A stretch of DNA of 27,289 nucleotides from Porcipelethomonas sp964621265 (GTDB lineage: Bacteria; Bacillota; Clostridia; Oscillospirales; Ruminococcaceae), in NCBI GenBank assembly GCA_964621265.1, contig CAZULQ010000026.1, positions 1-27,289 on the forward strand. Reading direction: 5' to 3'. Shown piece by piece: positions 1-7,560 of this stretch. A model generated the notes under the pieces. The model worked only from the letters and a program-made list of their open reading frames with translations, was not told the DNA's origin and made no database searches. The stretch's first letter is position 1; each line of letters opens with the position of its first letter. Position numbers and translations under genes: made by a program.

Positions 1-2
1 CC

Positions 3-194
3 AAGTTTTCTTGTGGGTATTATTACCATTTACACGGTTTTGTATTCAGACTCGATACGGAGTTAGCTTCGTACCTTCAGGTTGGAGAACGTACTCTGCG
101 TGAGTACGATAAGTCAGCTCAGCACGTCACCTTAGAGAAGATTGATAATCTTCTCAGCGTTACAGGCAAGGACAAATCGCTTCTCATTATTTGA
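3..194 (+). CDS. 3' end of a helix-turn-helix-like protein (5' truncated by window edge)
   Basis: An open frame enters from the window edge and stops at TGA 192-194, giving 63 residues. The middle of the peptide (ELASYLQVGERTLREYDKSA, then a helix ending in IDNLLSVTG) looks like a Cro/XRE-type helix-turn-helix followed by a further helix, so a small DNA-binding protein is possible. The stop codon lies inside the loop of a strong terminator hairpin, which supports a real gene end here. Only the last part is visible, so neither start nor full domain content can be judged. It could also be a decayed fragment. The assignment is tentative. Confidence 0.4.
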   Translation, partial: KFSCGYYYHLHGFVFRLDTELASYLQVGERTLREYDKSAQHVTLEKIDNLLSVTGKDKSLLII

Positions 195-211
195 GGAGCG
201 GTTTTCTTTTT
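178..211 (+). terminator. Rho-independent terminator overlapping the stop of the partial gene
   Basis: An 8-bp stem (178-185 with 193-200, one G-U pair) has a 7-nt loop and is followed by a T-rich tract at 202-211. The stop codon of the upstream frame sits at the loop/stem junction. Confidence 0.75.
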
Positions 212-372
212 ATCCTAATCGTTTACTTTTCAAATATTATATAGTCATATAGCAGCCGAGCAATCCCGGAAGAACGTTATCGGGTTTATATCTAGTAATC
301 CCATCTTTTTCTCAGACGTTCGTATTTTACTATGTCGTCCTTACAATCCTGAACAGGCATTGATTTTATTTG

Positions 373-401
373 TTGACAATTGTCGAAAAAAGGTATATAA
401 T
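373..401 (+). promoter_or_regulatory. Sigma-A promoter of the AIM24-family gene
   Basis: Consensus -35 TTGACA at 373-378 and consensus -10 TATAAT at 396-401 are separated by exactly 17 bp. The gene start lies about 35 nt downstream. Between the terminator (to 211) and this promoter I see no gene. Confidence 0.85.
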
Positions 402-436
402 TAATATACAAAATAAATTTACAGGAGATGTTAACA

Positions 437-1276
437 ATGGTTACATTTAACAATTTCTTTGACAACAAAAACATCGTTTTAAAGGACCAGCTCGGCTGTT
501 TCAACGTTTATGAACACCAGGCTGACCTCAGCGTAACTCCGGGTTCTGCTGCAATTGCTTATTACATGAAGGAAATGAACGTTCGCAAGCGTCAGATTCT
601 CTGTAATCTTCAGGGAAATGCAGTTAAAATCCAGGCAGGCGCAATGCAGTGGACAACAGGTAATATCCAGATGGATTCAGGCGTACACAGCGTTGGCAGC
701 TTCCTCGGAAAGGCTCTCAAGGGCGCAGTTACAGGCGAATCAGTTGCAAAGCCTATCTACGGCGGCGTTGGCTTCCTTATGCTCGAACCTACATACAGAC
801 ACATCATTCTCGTGAATACTGCTGACTGGGGCGGCGGAATCGTTCTCGATGACGGCTTATTCCTCGCATGTGACAACGTATTACAGGAACAGATTGTTAA
901 GAGAAACAGCCTTGCTTCAGCTGTTGTAGGCGGCGAAGGTCTCTTCAACCTTTCACTTATCGGTAACGGCGTTGTAGCACTCGAAAGTGCTATTCCAAGA
1001 GAAGAACTTATCGAAATTGTTCTTGAAAATGACGAAATCAGAATCGACGGTAACATGGCTATTGCATGGTCACCATCACTCCAGTTCACATCTGAAAAGT
1101 CAACAAAGTCATTAATCGGCTCAGCTGTCAGCGGCGAAGGCTTTGTCAACGTATTCAGAGGAACAGGTAAGATTCTCATGGCTCCAACTGCCGACGGCAC
1201 AACAATGAGAACTTCAAACGGCCCTCAGCAGCAGTCATCAAGCGGACTTGGTGCAATTGCAAAGGCATTCGGTTAA
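437..1276 (+). CDS. AIM24 family protein
   Basis: The 279-residue protein belongs to the AIM24 family (related to the mitochondrial AIM24 protein; bacterial members are of unclear function and fold as beta-rich trimers in known structures). Recognisable blocks are a glycine-rich central segment with repeated beta-strand pattern and the two similar motifs VVGGEGLFNL and VSGEGFVNVFRGTGKI, followed by a short polar Q/S-rich tail. There is no signal peptide or membrane segment, so it is probably cytoplasmic. ATG 437 is preferred to the in-frame ATG at 428, because AGGAG at 423-427 overlaps the earlier codon and has normal spacing to 437. The gene is monocistronic, with its own consensus promoter and a strong terminator. 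The codon choice suggests good expression. Family call is confident; function unknown. Confidence 0.88.
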   Translation: MVTFNNFFDNKNIVLKDQLGCFNVYEHQADLSVTPGSAAIAYYMKEMNVRKRQILCNLQGNAVKIQAGAMQWTTGNIQMDSGVHSVGSFLGKALKGAVTGESVAKPIYGGVGFLMLEPTYRHIILVNTADWGGGIVLDDGLFLACDNVLQEQIVKRNSLASAVVGGEGLFNLSLIGNGVVALESAIPREELIEIVLENDEIRIDGNMAIAWSPSLQFTSEKSTKSLIGSAVSGEGFVNVFRGTGKILMAPTADGTTMRTSNGPQQQSSSGLGAIAKAFG

Positions 1277-1297
1277 TATTTCAAAAGCATAAAATTA

Positions 1298-1330
1298 AAG
1301 CGGATTTCACTAATGTGAAGTCCGCTTTTT
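1298..1330. terminator. Bidirectional terminator between convergent genes
   Basis: A 12-bp stem (1299-1310 with 1315-1326, one G-U) has a 4-nt loop. On the plus strand it ends in TTTTT for the AIM24 gene. On the minus strand it is followed by TTTAATTTTA, serving the convergent lipoprotein gene. Confidence 0.9.
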
Positions 1331-1350
1331 GTTTATGTTCAGTTTTCGTG

Positions 1351-1920
1351 TTAAGACACCAGGTCATATAAATACATTATAGTAGTATAATCATAACCAC
1401 ATTTTACAAATTTTTCTTTGAGTTCGGATTCTGTAAAATTATTTTGTAAATCTTCTGCTAGCATTTTGTATTCTTCAATTTTATAATTTTGTATAACCTC
1501 TATCCATTCTCTACGAATATTTGCAACGTCGTTCATAAATCCCAGATCATTCTCACCATTTATTATAATATAGTCAGTATATTCACTTCCCGAATAATCT
1601 AATTCATAATCACTATAATTATCACTCATATAATACAATTCATACTCACCTGTATCACATAAAAACATTATCCTTTGTGGCTTAGTTTTTTCAATATGCT
1701 TATAATCTCCGCCAAAATAATAAGCTATACTCTTTTCAAAATTACGAATCTCAATATCAACACCATTATCTGGCATTCCTGATGTTTCAGTATACTCTAT
1801 GGTATAAATTTCATTTAAATTGTTTACTATTGTATAGCTTTGTGTAGGATAATCCTCTGCCATGCATGATGCAAGCTCCATCAGAGGAAATAAACACATT
1901 AATGCTTTAATTTTTATCAT
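1351..1920 (-). CDS. Small secreted lipoprotein, copy 1 of a tandem pair
   Basis: The 189-residue product has a short charged start (MIKIK), a hydrophobic stretch and a lipobox LASC with Cys19. It is therefore probably a lipoprotein exposed outside the membrane. The acidic, tyrosine-rich mature part (many D/Y pairs) matches no family I recognise. AAGGGAG precedes the ATG by a normal distance. The gene is a near-identical tandem copy of the gene at 2044-2613: within the 570-bp frame I count six nucleotide differences, giving three C-terminal changes (T/A, V/A) and I/F at residue 4. The differences sit at the two ends, and the 476 bp between 1400 and 1875 are identical. I see no convincing own promoter in the 123-bp gap between the copies. 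Transcription ends at the hairpin 1298-1330. Confidence 0.7.
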   Translation of the reverse strand: MIKIKALMCLFPLMELASCMAEDYPTQSYTIVNNLNEIYTIEYTETSGMPDNGVDIEIRNFEKSIAYYFGGDYKHIEKTKPQRIMFLCDTGEYELYYMSDNYSDYELDYSGSEYTDYIIINGENDLGFMNDVANIRREWIEVIQNYKIEEYKMLAEDLQNNFTESELKEKFVKCGYDYTTIMYLYDLVS

Positions 1921-2011
1921 AAGCTTCTCCCTTTTAAAATCCTGAGATATCCTGGCAGCTATTTATTATTTCGAAAACATAATCCGCAAAGGCTAATTCT
2001 ATATTTGTTTA

Positions 2012-2037
2012 CCCCGCCCTGCTTTCGCAGGACGGGG
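2012..2037. terminator. GC-rich hairpin between the two lipoprotein copies
   Basis: An 11-bp stem with one mismatch and a TTTC loop lies 7 nt past the stop of copy 2. Neither strand shows a real U-tract, so it may be a weak terminator or a transcript-stabilising hairpin. Confidence 0.5.
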
Positions 2038-2043
2038 ATCACT

Positions 2044-2613
2044 TTAAGACGCCAGGTCATATAAATACATTATAGCAGTATAGTCATAACCGCATTTTAC
2101 AAATTTTTCTTTGAGTTCGGATTCTGTAAAATTATTTTGTAAATCTTCTGCTAGCATTTTGTATTCTTCAATTTTATAATTTTGTATAACCTCTATCCAT
2201 TCTCTACGAATATTTGCAACGTCGTTCATAAATCCCAGATCATTCTCACCATTTATTATAATATAGTCAGTATATTCACTTCCCGAATAATCTAATTCAT
2301 AATCACTATAATTATCACTCATATAATACAATTCATACTCACCTGTATCACATAAAAACATTATCCTTTGTGGCTTAGTTTTTTCAATATGCTTATAATC
2401 TCCGCCAAAATAATAAGCTATACTCTTTTCAAAATTACGAATCTCAATATCAACACCATTATCTGGCATTCCTGATGTTTCAGTATACTCTATGGTATAA
2501 ATTTCATTTAAATTGTTTACTATTGTATAGCTTTGTGTAGGATAATCCTCTGCCATGCATGATGCAAGTTCCATCAGAGGAAATAAACACATTAATGCTT
2601 TAAATTTTATCAT
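2044..2613 (-). CDS. Small secreted lipoprotein, copy 2 of a tandem pair
   Basis: This 189-residue product is almost the same as copy 1, with the same lipobox LASC (Cys19) and acidic Tyr/Asp-rich mature domain. The start at 2613 is chosen because AAGGAG sits 7 nt before this ATG. A longer open frame continues upstream but reads through the tRNA-Leu gene and must be an artefact. The gene begins about 60 nt after the tRNA-Leu 3' end, on the same strand, and I see no promoter in that gap. It may be transcribed by read-through of the tRNA terminator. No family recognised; an extracytoplasmic role is inferred from the lipobox only. Confidence 0.7.
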   Translation of the reverse strand: MIKFKALMCLFPLMELASCMAEDYPTQSYTIVNNLNEIYTIEYTETSGMPDNGVDIEIRNFEKSIAYYFGGDYKHIEKTKPQRIMFLCDTGEYELYYMSDNYSDYELDYSGSEYTDYIIINGENDLGFMNDVANIRREWIEVIQNYKIEEYKMLAEDLQNNFTESELKEKFVKCGYDYTAIMYLYDLAS

Positions 2614-2638
2614 AGGCTTCTCCTTGTCAGCACATAAT

Positions 2639-2672
2639 AAAAAAACAGGATTTGCATAAAACAAATCCTGTT
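2639..2672 (-). terminator. Terminator of tRNA-Leu
   Basis: On the minus strand a 10-bp stem (ACAGGATTTG with CAAATCCTGT) has a 7-nt loop and is followed by seven T. The stem begins within the CCA end of the tRNA. Confidence 0.85.
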
Positions 2673-2756
2673 GGTGCGAGTGATGGGACTTGAACCCATA
2701 CGCCTTGCGACACACGCCCCTCAAACGTGCCTGTCTGCCTATTCCAGCACACTCGC
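2672..2756 (-). tRNA. tRNA-Leu (anticodon GAG)
   Basis: This is a class II tRNA with a 7-bp acceptor stem (GCGAGTG/CACTCGC), D arm, anticodon loop TTGAGGG giving GAG, a long variable arm with a CGC/GCG stem and a T arm with TTCAAGT loop. Discriminator A and CCA are encoded. It is a single-gene transcription unit with its own promoter and terminator. Confidence 0.95.
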
Positions 2757-2771
2757 ATTGAGTACTTTAAT

Positions 2772-2800
2772 ATTATATCACAACAAGCTGTTTTTGTCAA
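2772..2800 (-). promoter_or_regulatory. Promoter of tRNA-Leu
   Basis: On the minus strand TTGACA (2800-2795) and TATAAT (2777-2772) are separated by 17 bp. The tRNA 5' end is 15 nt further on. This is a full-consensus stable-RNA promoter. Confidence 0.9.
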
Positions 2801-2848
2801 GCTTTTTTTGAAAAAATATTTTTTTGCCGAAAAAAGTTGTTTTTCAGA

Positions 2849-2998
2849 ACTTTTCAAAAATGAAAGTAACGATTGAAATTCAAGTGTTCAATAAAAATAT
2901 CCCTGCAATTGCAGGGGTATTTTGAAAAGTTATATATGAATCGACATATTTCTATTGAAAAGTCAGATTTTATGTGATATAATATCTTTGAAAAGTCA
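2849..2998. promoter_or_regulatory. Operator-like array of TTGAAAAGT repeats upstream of the AAA ATPase gene
   Basis: TTGAAAAGTTA at 2922, TTGAAAAGTCA at 2955 and TTGAAAAGTCA at 2988 start exactly 33 bp apart. An inverted copy of the 9-mer (ACTTTTCAA) lies at 2849-2857. The second copy contains the -35 box of the downstream promoter and the third lies just past its -10. A 16-bp perfect palindrome (CCCTGCAATTGCAGGG, 2901-2916) sits inside the array. The layout suggests binding sites for a regulator; no regulator gene is nearby. Confidence 0.5.
2955..2983 (+). promoter_or_regulatory. Promoter of the AAA ATPase gene
   Basis: TTGAAA at 2955-2960 and consensus TATAAT at 2978-2983 are separated by 17 bp. 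The start codon lies 32 nt downstream. Confidence 0.75.
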
Positions 2999-3015
2999 TT
3001 ACGGAGGTGCTTTTT

Positions 3016-4671
3016 ATGTTATACCGCAAGATTGAAAAAGTGATTGAAGCTCATCTGACGTCCGATTCAAAGAAAATCCTTCTGATAGACGGCGCTCGTC
3101 AGGTCGGCAAGACCTACATTATCCGCCACGTCGGTAAAAAGCTTTTTGAAAATTTTATTGAAATAAATATGGTTGAGGATTCTCTCGGTGCTCGCCTTTT
3201 TGCAAATACAAAATCTATTGAGGATTTCTACTTGCAAGTGAGTATGCTGTTTGGCGGAAAGATGAAGGAAAAAGAAAACACTCTGATATTCATTGACGAA
3301 ATTCAGGCTTACCCTCATCTGCTGACCCTTCTGAAATTTTTATCGCAGGACAATAGGTTCACATATATCGCAAGCGGTTCTCTGCTTGGCGTTACGCTTT
3401 CGCAGACCACTTCAATTCCTATGGGAAGCATACGCAAGGTCAGAATGTTCCCTCTTGATTTTGAGGAATACCTGTATGCAAACGGAATGAACGAGCTTGT
3501 TATCACTTCTATGCAGAAAAAGTTTGAACGTCTTGAAGCTCTTGATGAGCCTATGCACAACAAGATGATGGATATGTTCAGAAAATTTCTACTTGTAGGC
3601 GGACTTCCCGACGCTGTGAATTCCTATCTTGAAGAAAAGAATATTCAGTCTGTCCGTGAGATACAAAAGGAAATCCACGACTATTATGCCGCAGACGCTT
3701 CAAAGTATGACGAGGAAAACAAGCTGAAAATACGCAGAGTGTATGACCTTATTCCGTCGAATATGGAGAACAAGAAAAAGCGTGTCGTTGCACAGAGCAT
3801 TGAAAACAAGAAAGGCAAAACCTTCAATGACTACTGCGATGAGTTCGAGTATCTTATAAGTGCAGGTATAGCACTGAATGTTCAGGCGATTTCAAATCCT
3901 GCGTTTCCACTGATTGAGTCAACGGGAAAAAATCTGCTGAAGCTTTATCTCAACGATGTGGGAATTCTCACGGGCATTCTCTACGGCAACAACATCCGTG
4001 CGGTGCTTGATGATGAAAGAAGTATAAATCTCGGCTCAGTGTATGAAACCGTTGTTGCAAGCGAGCTGATTGCTCACGGACACAAGCTGTTCTATTACGA
4101 CAATAGAAACAAGGGTGAGGTAGATTACCTCATTGACGATTACAACAGCCTTTCCGCCGTTCCGATTGAAGTGAAGTCGGGCAAGGACTACACCGTTCAT
4201 AGTGCGCTGAATACTTTTGTATCAAACGAGGATTATCATATAAAGAAGGCTTTTGTAGTTTCCAATGAAAGAAATGTGACGCAAAATGGAAAGATAATCT
4301 ACATCCCGATTTATTACGATGAAAGAAGTATAAATCTCGGCTCAGTGTATGAAACCGTTGTTGCAAGCGAGCTGATTGCTCACGGACACAAGCTGTTCTA
4401 TTACGACAATAGAAACAAGGGTGAGGTAGATTACCTCATTGACGATTACAACAGCCTTTCCGCCGTTCCGATTGAAGTGAAGTCGGGCAAGGACTACACC
4501 GTTCATAGTGCGCTGAATACTTTTGTATCAAACGAGGATTATCATATAAAGAAGGCTTTTGTAGTTTCCAATGAAAGAAATGTGACGCAAAATGGAAAGA
4601 TAATCTACATCCCGATTTATTACATTATGTTTTTTAATACAGAATCAGGCGGAGAAAAGCTGACATTCTGA
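3016..4671 (+). CDS. AAA ATPase with DUF4143 domain, carrying an internal 102-residue duplication
   Basis: The N-terminal AAA_14 type ATPase domain has Walker A GARQVGKT (residues 26-33) and Walker B IFIDE (91-95), with a sensor-like SGS near residue 119. A DUF4143 C-terminal domain with a nuclease-like fold follows (EVDYLID and PIEVKSG, the E-x-K pattern of PD-(D/E)xK-like domains). The family is widespread in gut bacteria and archaea; its role is unknown. ATG 3016 is preferred to GTG 3007 because the GGAGG box at 3003-3007 overlaps the GTG and has normal spacing to the ATG. Residues 333-434 and 435-536 are exact repeats, so this protein is 551 residues, whereas removing one unit gives about 449, the usual size for the family. 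The extra copy duplicates the nuclease-like half and a different 15-residue tail follows. Whether the product folds is open. Confidence 0.85.
   Translation: MLYRKIEKVIEAHLTSDSKKILLIDGARQVGKTYIIRHVGKKLFENFIEINMVEDSLGARLFANTKSIEDFYLQVSMLFGGKMKEKENTLIFIDEIQAYPHLLTLLKFLSQDNRFTYIASGSLLGVTLSQTTSIPMGSIRKVRMFPLDFEEYLYANGMNELVITSMQKKFERLEALDEPMHNKMMDMFRKFLLVGGLPDAVNSYLEEKNIQSVREIQKEIHDYYAADASKYDEENKLKIRRVYDLIPSNMENKKKRVVAQSIENKKGKTFNDYCDEFEYLISAGIALNVQAISNPAFPLIESTGKNLLKLYLNDVGILTGILYGNNIRAVLDDERSINLGSVYETVVASELIAHGHKLFYYDNRNKGEVDYLIDDYNSLSAVPIEVKSGKDYTVHSALNTFVSNEDYHIKKAFVVSNERNVTQNGKIIYIPIYYDERSINLGSVYETVVASELIAHGHKLFYYDNRNKGEVDYLIDDYNSLSAVPIEVKSGKDYTVHSALNTFVSNEDYHIKKAFVVSNERNVTQNGKIIYIPIYYIMFFNTESGGEKLTF
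4012..4623 (+). repeat. Exact tandem duplication of 306 bp inside the ATPase gene
   Basis: Unit 1 is 4012-4317 and unit 2 is 4318-4623. Reading both units side by side I find no difference. The length is a multiple of three, so the frame is kept. Perfect identity means either a very recent duplication or an assembly artefact. Confidence 0.93.
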
Positions 4672-4680
4672 ACAATTGAA

Positions 4681-4709
4681 CAGCCTCCTTTTAAACAGGA
4701 GGCTGTGTT
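4681..4709 (+). terminator. Terminator hairpin after the AAA ATPase gene
   Basis: A 9-bp GC-rich stem (4681-4689 with 4697-4705) has a 7-nt A/T-rich loop. The following stretch is only moderately T-rich. Confidence 0.6.
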
Positions 4710-4761
4710 CAGATTATATTTCTCAAAAAACGGATATTAGAAAAAATCTTAGAGAATAACG

Positions 4762-4791
4762 AAAAAAGCACTTCCGATTACTCGAAAGTGC
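4762..4791 (-). terminator. Terminator of the Gly-Arg-His tRNA cluster
   Basis: On the minus strand a 10-bp stem (GCACTTTCGA with TCGGAAGTGC, one G-U) has a 4-nt loop and is followed by six T. Confidence 0.88.
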
Positions 4792-4800
4792 CTATTCTTA

Positions 4801-4878
4801 TGGGGTGGGAGATGGGGGTCGAACCCACGACCTTCGGGACCACAATCCGACGCTCTAACCAACTGAGCTACACCCACC
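4801..4878 (-). tRNA. tRNA-His (anticodon GTG)
   Basis: The anticodon loop TTGTGGT gives GTG. An extra G at position -1 pairs with discriminator C, as is specific to tRNA-His. CCA is encoded. The acceptor stem shows a T-T mismatch at pair 6-67 and the anticodon stem an A-C at its loop end. It is the last gene of a three-tRNA unit. Confidence 0.93.
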
Positions 4879-4911
4879 ATATTAAAATACGCCTCAGTGT
4901 GAGACGTATTT

Positions 4912-4988
4912 TGGCGCGCCTTATTGGACTCGAACCAATGGCTTACTGCTTAGAAGGCAGTTACTCTATCCAGCTGAGTTAAAGGCGC
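4912..4988 (-). tRNA. tRNA-Arg (anticodon TCT)
   Basis: The acceptor stem GCGCCTT/AAGGCGC is perfect. The anticodon stem is ACTGC/GCAGT with loop CTTCTAA, giving TCT. The T loop is TTCGAGT, with discriminator G and encoded CCA. It is the middle gene of the cluster. Confidence 0.95.
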
Positions 4989-4992
4989 ATAC

Positions 4993-5066
<74 letters not shown>

Positions 5067-5091
5067 ATAATCTGTTCAATCAACGTATATT

Positions 5092-5120
5092 ATTATATCA
5101 CTTTCACCCGTATTTGTCAA
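5092..5120 (-). promoter_or_regulatory. Promoter of the Gly-Arg-His tRNA cluster
   Basis: On the minus strand TTGACA (5120-5115) and TATAAT (5097-5092) are separated by 17 bp, placing the first tRNA 25 nt past the -10. The sequence closely resembles the tRNA-Leu promoter. Confidence 0.9.
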
Positions 5121-5214
5121 CCACTTTTTTGAAAAAATGCAAACCTTGTGCAAAATGTATTATCACAGTTTGTAAGGTTGCACTAATATGTACATTTTGA
5201 TAAAACAGTATAAG

Positions 5215-5241
5215 AGCAGGGCGTGAATTACACGCCCTGCT
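5215..5241 (-). terminator. Hairpin after the peptide-binding protein gene
   Basis: A perfect 11-bp stem (AGCAGGGCGTG/CACGCCCTGCT) has a 5-nt loop and starts 9 nt past the stop. The minus-strand sequence after it is only partly T-rich (CTTATACTGTTTT). Confidence 0.7.
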
Positions 5242-5250
5242 ATCTCATTA

Positions 5251-6930
5251 TTAATTGTAATACTTGGCATATCTGAAATCAAGCTGACATGTAAACGGGT
5301 CGTAAATGATATCGTGGTTGCCTGAGTCGAGAATGCTGAACTCCTGCTTATAGAAAACAGGTATAAACTCAAAATCGTTAAGAATTATTTTTTCAGCCTT
5401 GTTATATGTCTCAACGCCCTCGTTAAAGCTTGCGAGCTTTGAAAGCTCCTCAACAACCGAAGTAAGTGTTACATTGGAATAACCGAAACTGTTGTTGTCC
5501 TTCAGAAAGTTTTCAAGCACAGAAAGCGGACTGTTATATTCGCCCGAAAGCGGATAAATCGCCATTGTATACTCTCCGTTTTTAAGACGGCTGTCGTATT
5601 CGTCCTGCGGAACTTCTTCGATACCTATAAAGAATCCGAAAAGTGTCTGCCAGTTCTGTGTCACAAGATGGAGATACTCAGTATTCATGCAGTTTTCCGG
5701 AACCAGAATCTTTATATTTTCAAGCGATTCAAGCCCCATGCTCTTCATGCCCTTTTCGTAATACTCAAGCGCCGACGCTGAATCATATTCAATAAGAGTA
5801 CCGTCCTCAGCAACTGCCGCAACCCTGTCGGAATTTATCTCACGATAGCTTCTGTTAAGGAATGTTACTCCTGGAGGAATAACGCCATAAGCCGCCGTCA
5901 TATCCTCAGGGAGCTCTGCGGCAAACGCCTCCTTGTCAATACCATAGGCAAGCGCTTTTCTGATATTGATATTGCCATACTGCTTGTTGTCAGGATTTAT
6001 AATAATTCCAAGTGTTTTGCTGAAATAACCCTTAGCATCATTTTTCTCGTATTTTTTCTTGTCATACTCGTGAGAAATAAGCACATTCGAGCCTTCTGAA
6101 GAAAACGCTTCATCTGCTTCCGTCTTTGACTTCTTTATATAGAAATTCAGACTGGACGGATAAATCCTGTCAAACTCATCGTTCACAGAATTCTTCGACA
6201 TATAAATGAAATTATCGCTTCCATAAGGGTCATAAAACCACTGCTTTATATAAAATGCGCCGTTTGACGGAACCGACTTGTCATCGAGCCCGTATCTTCC
6301 CTTTGTATTTTCAAAAAACTGCTGATTGCACGGCATTGCGGCTGTAAATGTCAGCGACTGCAGAAATTCCGCACTCGGATAATCAAGCTCAAACACAAGC
6401 TCAGTATCGCTTTTGGCCTTGACGCCGATTTCAGTGTAATCTACAATTCCGCTTGCGATTTTGCCTGCGTTTTTCAGACACCTGTAATCCTCCGTATGCG
6501 GAGAACGTGTTTCTGGATTGAAGATTCTTCTGAACGCAAACTCAAAGTCATACGCTGTAACAGGCGTAACCTCATTGTCATCCGTCTCATTGTCCCTGTC
6601 AGCATCATAGTACCAGAAACAGTTGTCTTTGAGCGTAAAGGTATATTTAAGCCCGTCGGCTGAAACCGAATAATCTTCGGCTATCGCCTTTTCAAGCTTG
6701 CCATCGTCACCGTTTTTCATAAGTCCTGTAAACATATTCGCAATTACAGTTTTAGCGTATTCATTGGTTGAAAACTGAGGGTCGAGACTTTCGGGATTAC
6801 CTGCAAGGGCGTATTCAAAGGTATAACCCGCGCCCTCCGGAGCTTCCTTCTCACAACCTGTAAGCACCGCCATGGAAAAAGAAACCACAACAGCTGTCAA
6901 TGCAGAAAGAATTTTTCTGTACAATTTCAA
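5251..6930 (-). CDS. ABC transporter substrate-binding lipoprotein, oligopeptide (OppA/SBP_bac_5) type
   Basis: The 559-residue protein has signal peptide residues 1-25 and lipobox LTGC with Cys26. The mature part starts with the family pattern F-x-Y-x-L-x-G-NPESLDPQ and contains the later family block IRKALAYGIDKEAFAAEL and a VIPPG segment. The length is typical for cluster-5 solute-binding proteins, which bind peptides or nickel and deliver them to an ABC permease. No permease or ATPase gene is adjacent, so this is an orphan binding protein that must borrow a transporter or act as a sensor. The start is a TTG at 6930, placed by GGAAGGTGA just upstream; the signal peptide needs this start. 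A weak promoter-like TTGACG overlaps the T-run of the upstream terminator. Substrate is not deducible. Confidence 0.88.
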   Translation of the reverse strand: MKLYRKILSALTAVVVSFSMAVLTGCEKEAPEGAGYTFEYALAGNPESLDPQFSTNEYAKTVIANMFTGLMKNGDDGKLEKAIAEDYSVSADGLKYTFTLKDNCFWYYDADRDNETDDNEVTPVTAYDFEFAFRRIFNPETRSPHTEDYRCLKNAGKIASGIVDYTEIGVKAKSDTELVFELDYPSAEFLQSLTFTAAMPCNQQFFENTKGRYGLDDKSVPSNGAFYIKQWFYDPYGSDNFIYMSKNSVNDEFDRIYPSSLNFYIKKSKTEADEAFSSEGSNVLISHEYDKKKYEKNDAKGYFSKTLGIIINPDNKQYGNINIRKALAYGIDKEAFAAELPEDMTAAYGVIPPGVTFLNRSYREINSDRVAAVAEDGTLIEYDSASALEYYEKGMKSMGLESLENIKILVPENCMNTEYLHLVTQNWQTLFGFFIGIEEVPQDEYDSRLKNGEYTMAIYPLSGEYNSPLSVLENFLKDNNSFGYSNVTLTSVVEELSKLASFNEGVETYNKAEKIILNDFEFIPVFYKQEFSILDSGNHDIIYDPFTCQLDFRYAKYYN

Positions 6931-6980
6931 TATTCACCTTCCAAAAATCACTGTTTATCGTATTAAAGTGTAAATTCGTC

Positions 6981-7017
6981 AATAAAATCGGGTATGCTCA
7001 GTCGAGAACACACCCGA
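6981..7017 (-). terminator. Terminator after the DUF4358 gene
   Basis: On the minus strand a 9-bp stem (TCGGGTGTG/CATACCCGA, one G-U) has a 12-nt loop that can pair further (CTC/GAG). TTTTATT follows. It separates the DUF4358 unit from the downstream peptide-binding gene. Confidence 0.8.
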
Positions 7018-7025
7018 ATATGTAA

Positions 7026-7508
7026 TCAGTTAAAATCAGCGTCCAGCGCCTTCTGTGCCTTTTCATTGTCGTTTGTGCAGAGCCAGTAAACATAGTCGCC
7101 CTTTGTCTTAACCTCTGTTTCGCAAAGCTTGTCATACTGCTCAGGAACATAGTCCTTAAAAGTCTCCTTCTGACCTTCAAGTCTGTCCTCAACGGCCTTC
7201 TTCACCTTTTCCTTGTCGCCCGCCTTTATAATGCACACTTCATCGGCGTCAGCGCCTGAGCCTGCCCACCAAAGTGAAAATTCTTCGTAATCACCTTCAG
7301 AAAGGCTGTATTTAATCTGGAAATTTTCTTCTGAAACCTCAACCATTTCAGGGAATTCAATTCCGCAGTTCAGTACATCGGCAGTAATTTCGCTTATCGC
7401 CTTTGTCGGAGTTGCGTTTTCAGCTTCCTTTGGTTCCTCGCTGCAGCCCGAAAGTGAAAATACGGACGCAATAACAAGCATTACGGGTAAAATCAGTCTC
7501 TTTTTCAT
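7026..7508 (-). CDS. DUF4358 domain lipoprotein
   Basis: The 160-residue product has signal peptide MKKRLILPVMLVIASVFS and lipobox LSGC (Cys22), so it is probably anchored on the outer face of the membrane. The mature part has the DUF4358 pattern, with a central W..GSGADADEVCIIKA block and a lysine-rich helix before a YVYWLCTNDNEKA C-terminal block. From memory of the family, DUF4358 proteins in Clostridia often lie near SGNH hydrolases and MBOAT acyltransferases, and here an SGNH gene lies 52 bp upstream on the same strand. A shared role in cell-envelope modification is inference. AGAAGGGA precedes the ATG. No substrate or partner can be read from the sequence. Confidence 0.8.
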   Translation of the reverse strand: MKKRLILPVMLVIASVFSLSGCSEEPKEAENATPTKAISEITADVLNCGIEFPEMVEVSEENFQIKYSLSEGDYEEFSLWWAGSGADADEVCIIKAGDKEKVKKAVEDRLEGQKETFKDYVPEQYDKLCETEVKTKGDYVYWLCTNDNEKAQKALDADFN

Positions 7509-7560
7509 TTTTTGTTGTCCCTTCTGTTTTTATATTTTTTGTTCTTTTTTATCTGATTAC

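Noticed and set aside
1351..2620. Insertion sequence causing the lipoprotein duplication
   Set aside because: No transposase gene, terminal inverted repeats or target duplication at the copy borders.
2614..2724. Longer version of lipoprotein copy 2
   Set aside because: The extension is translated tRNA-Leu sequence, and the AAGGAG box and lipobox support the start at 2613.
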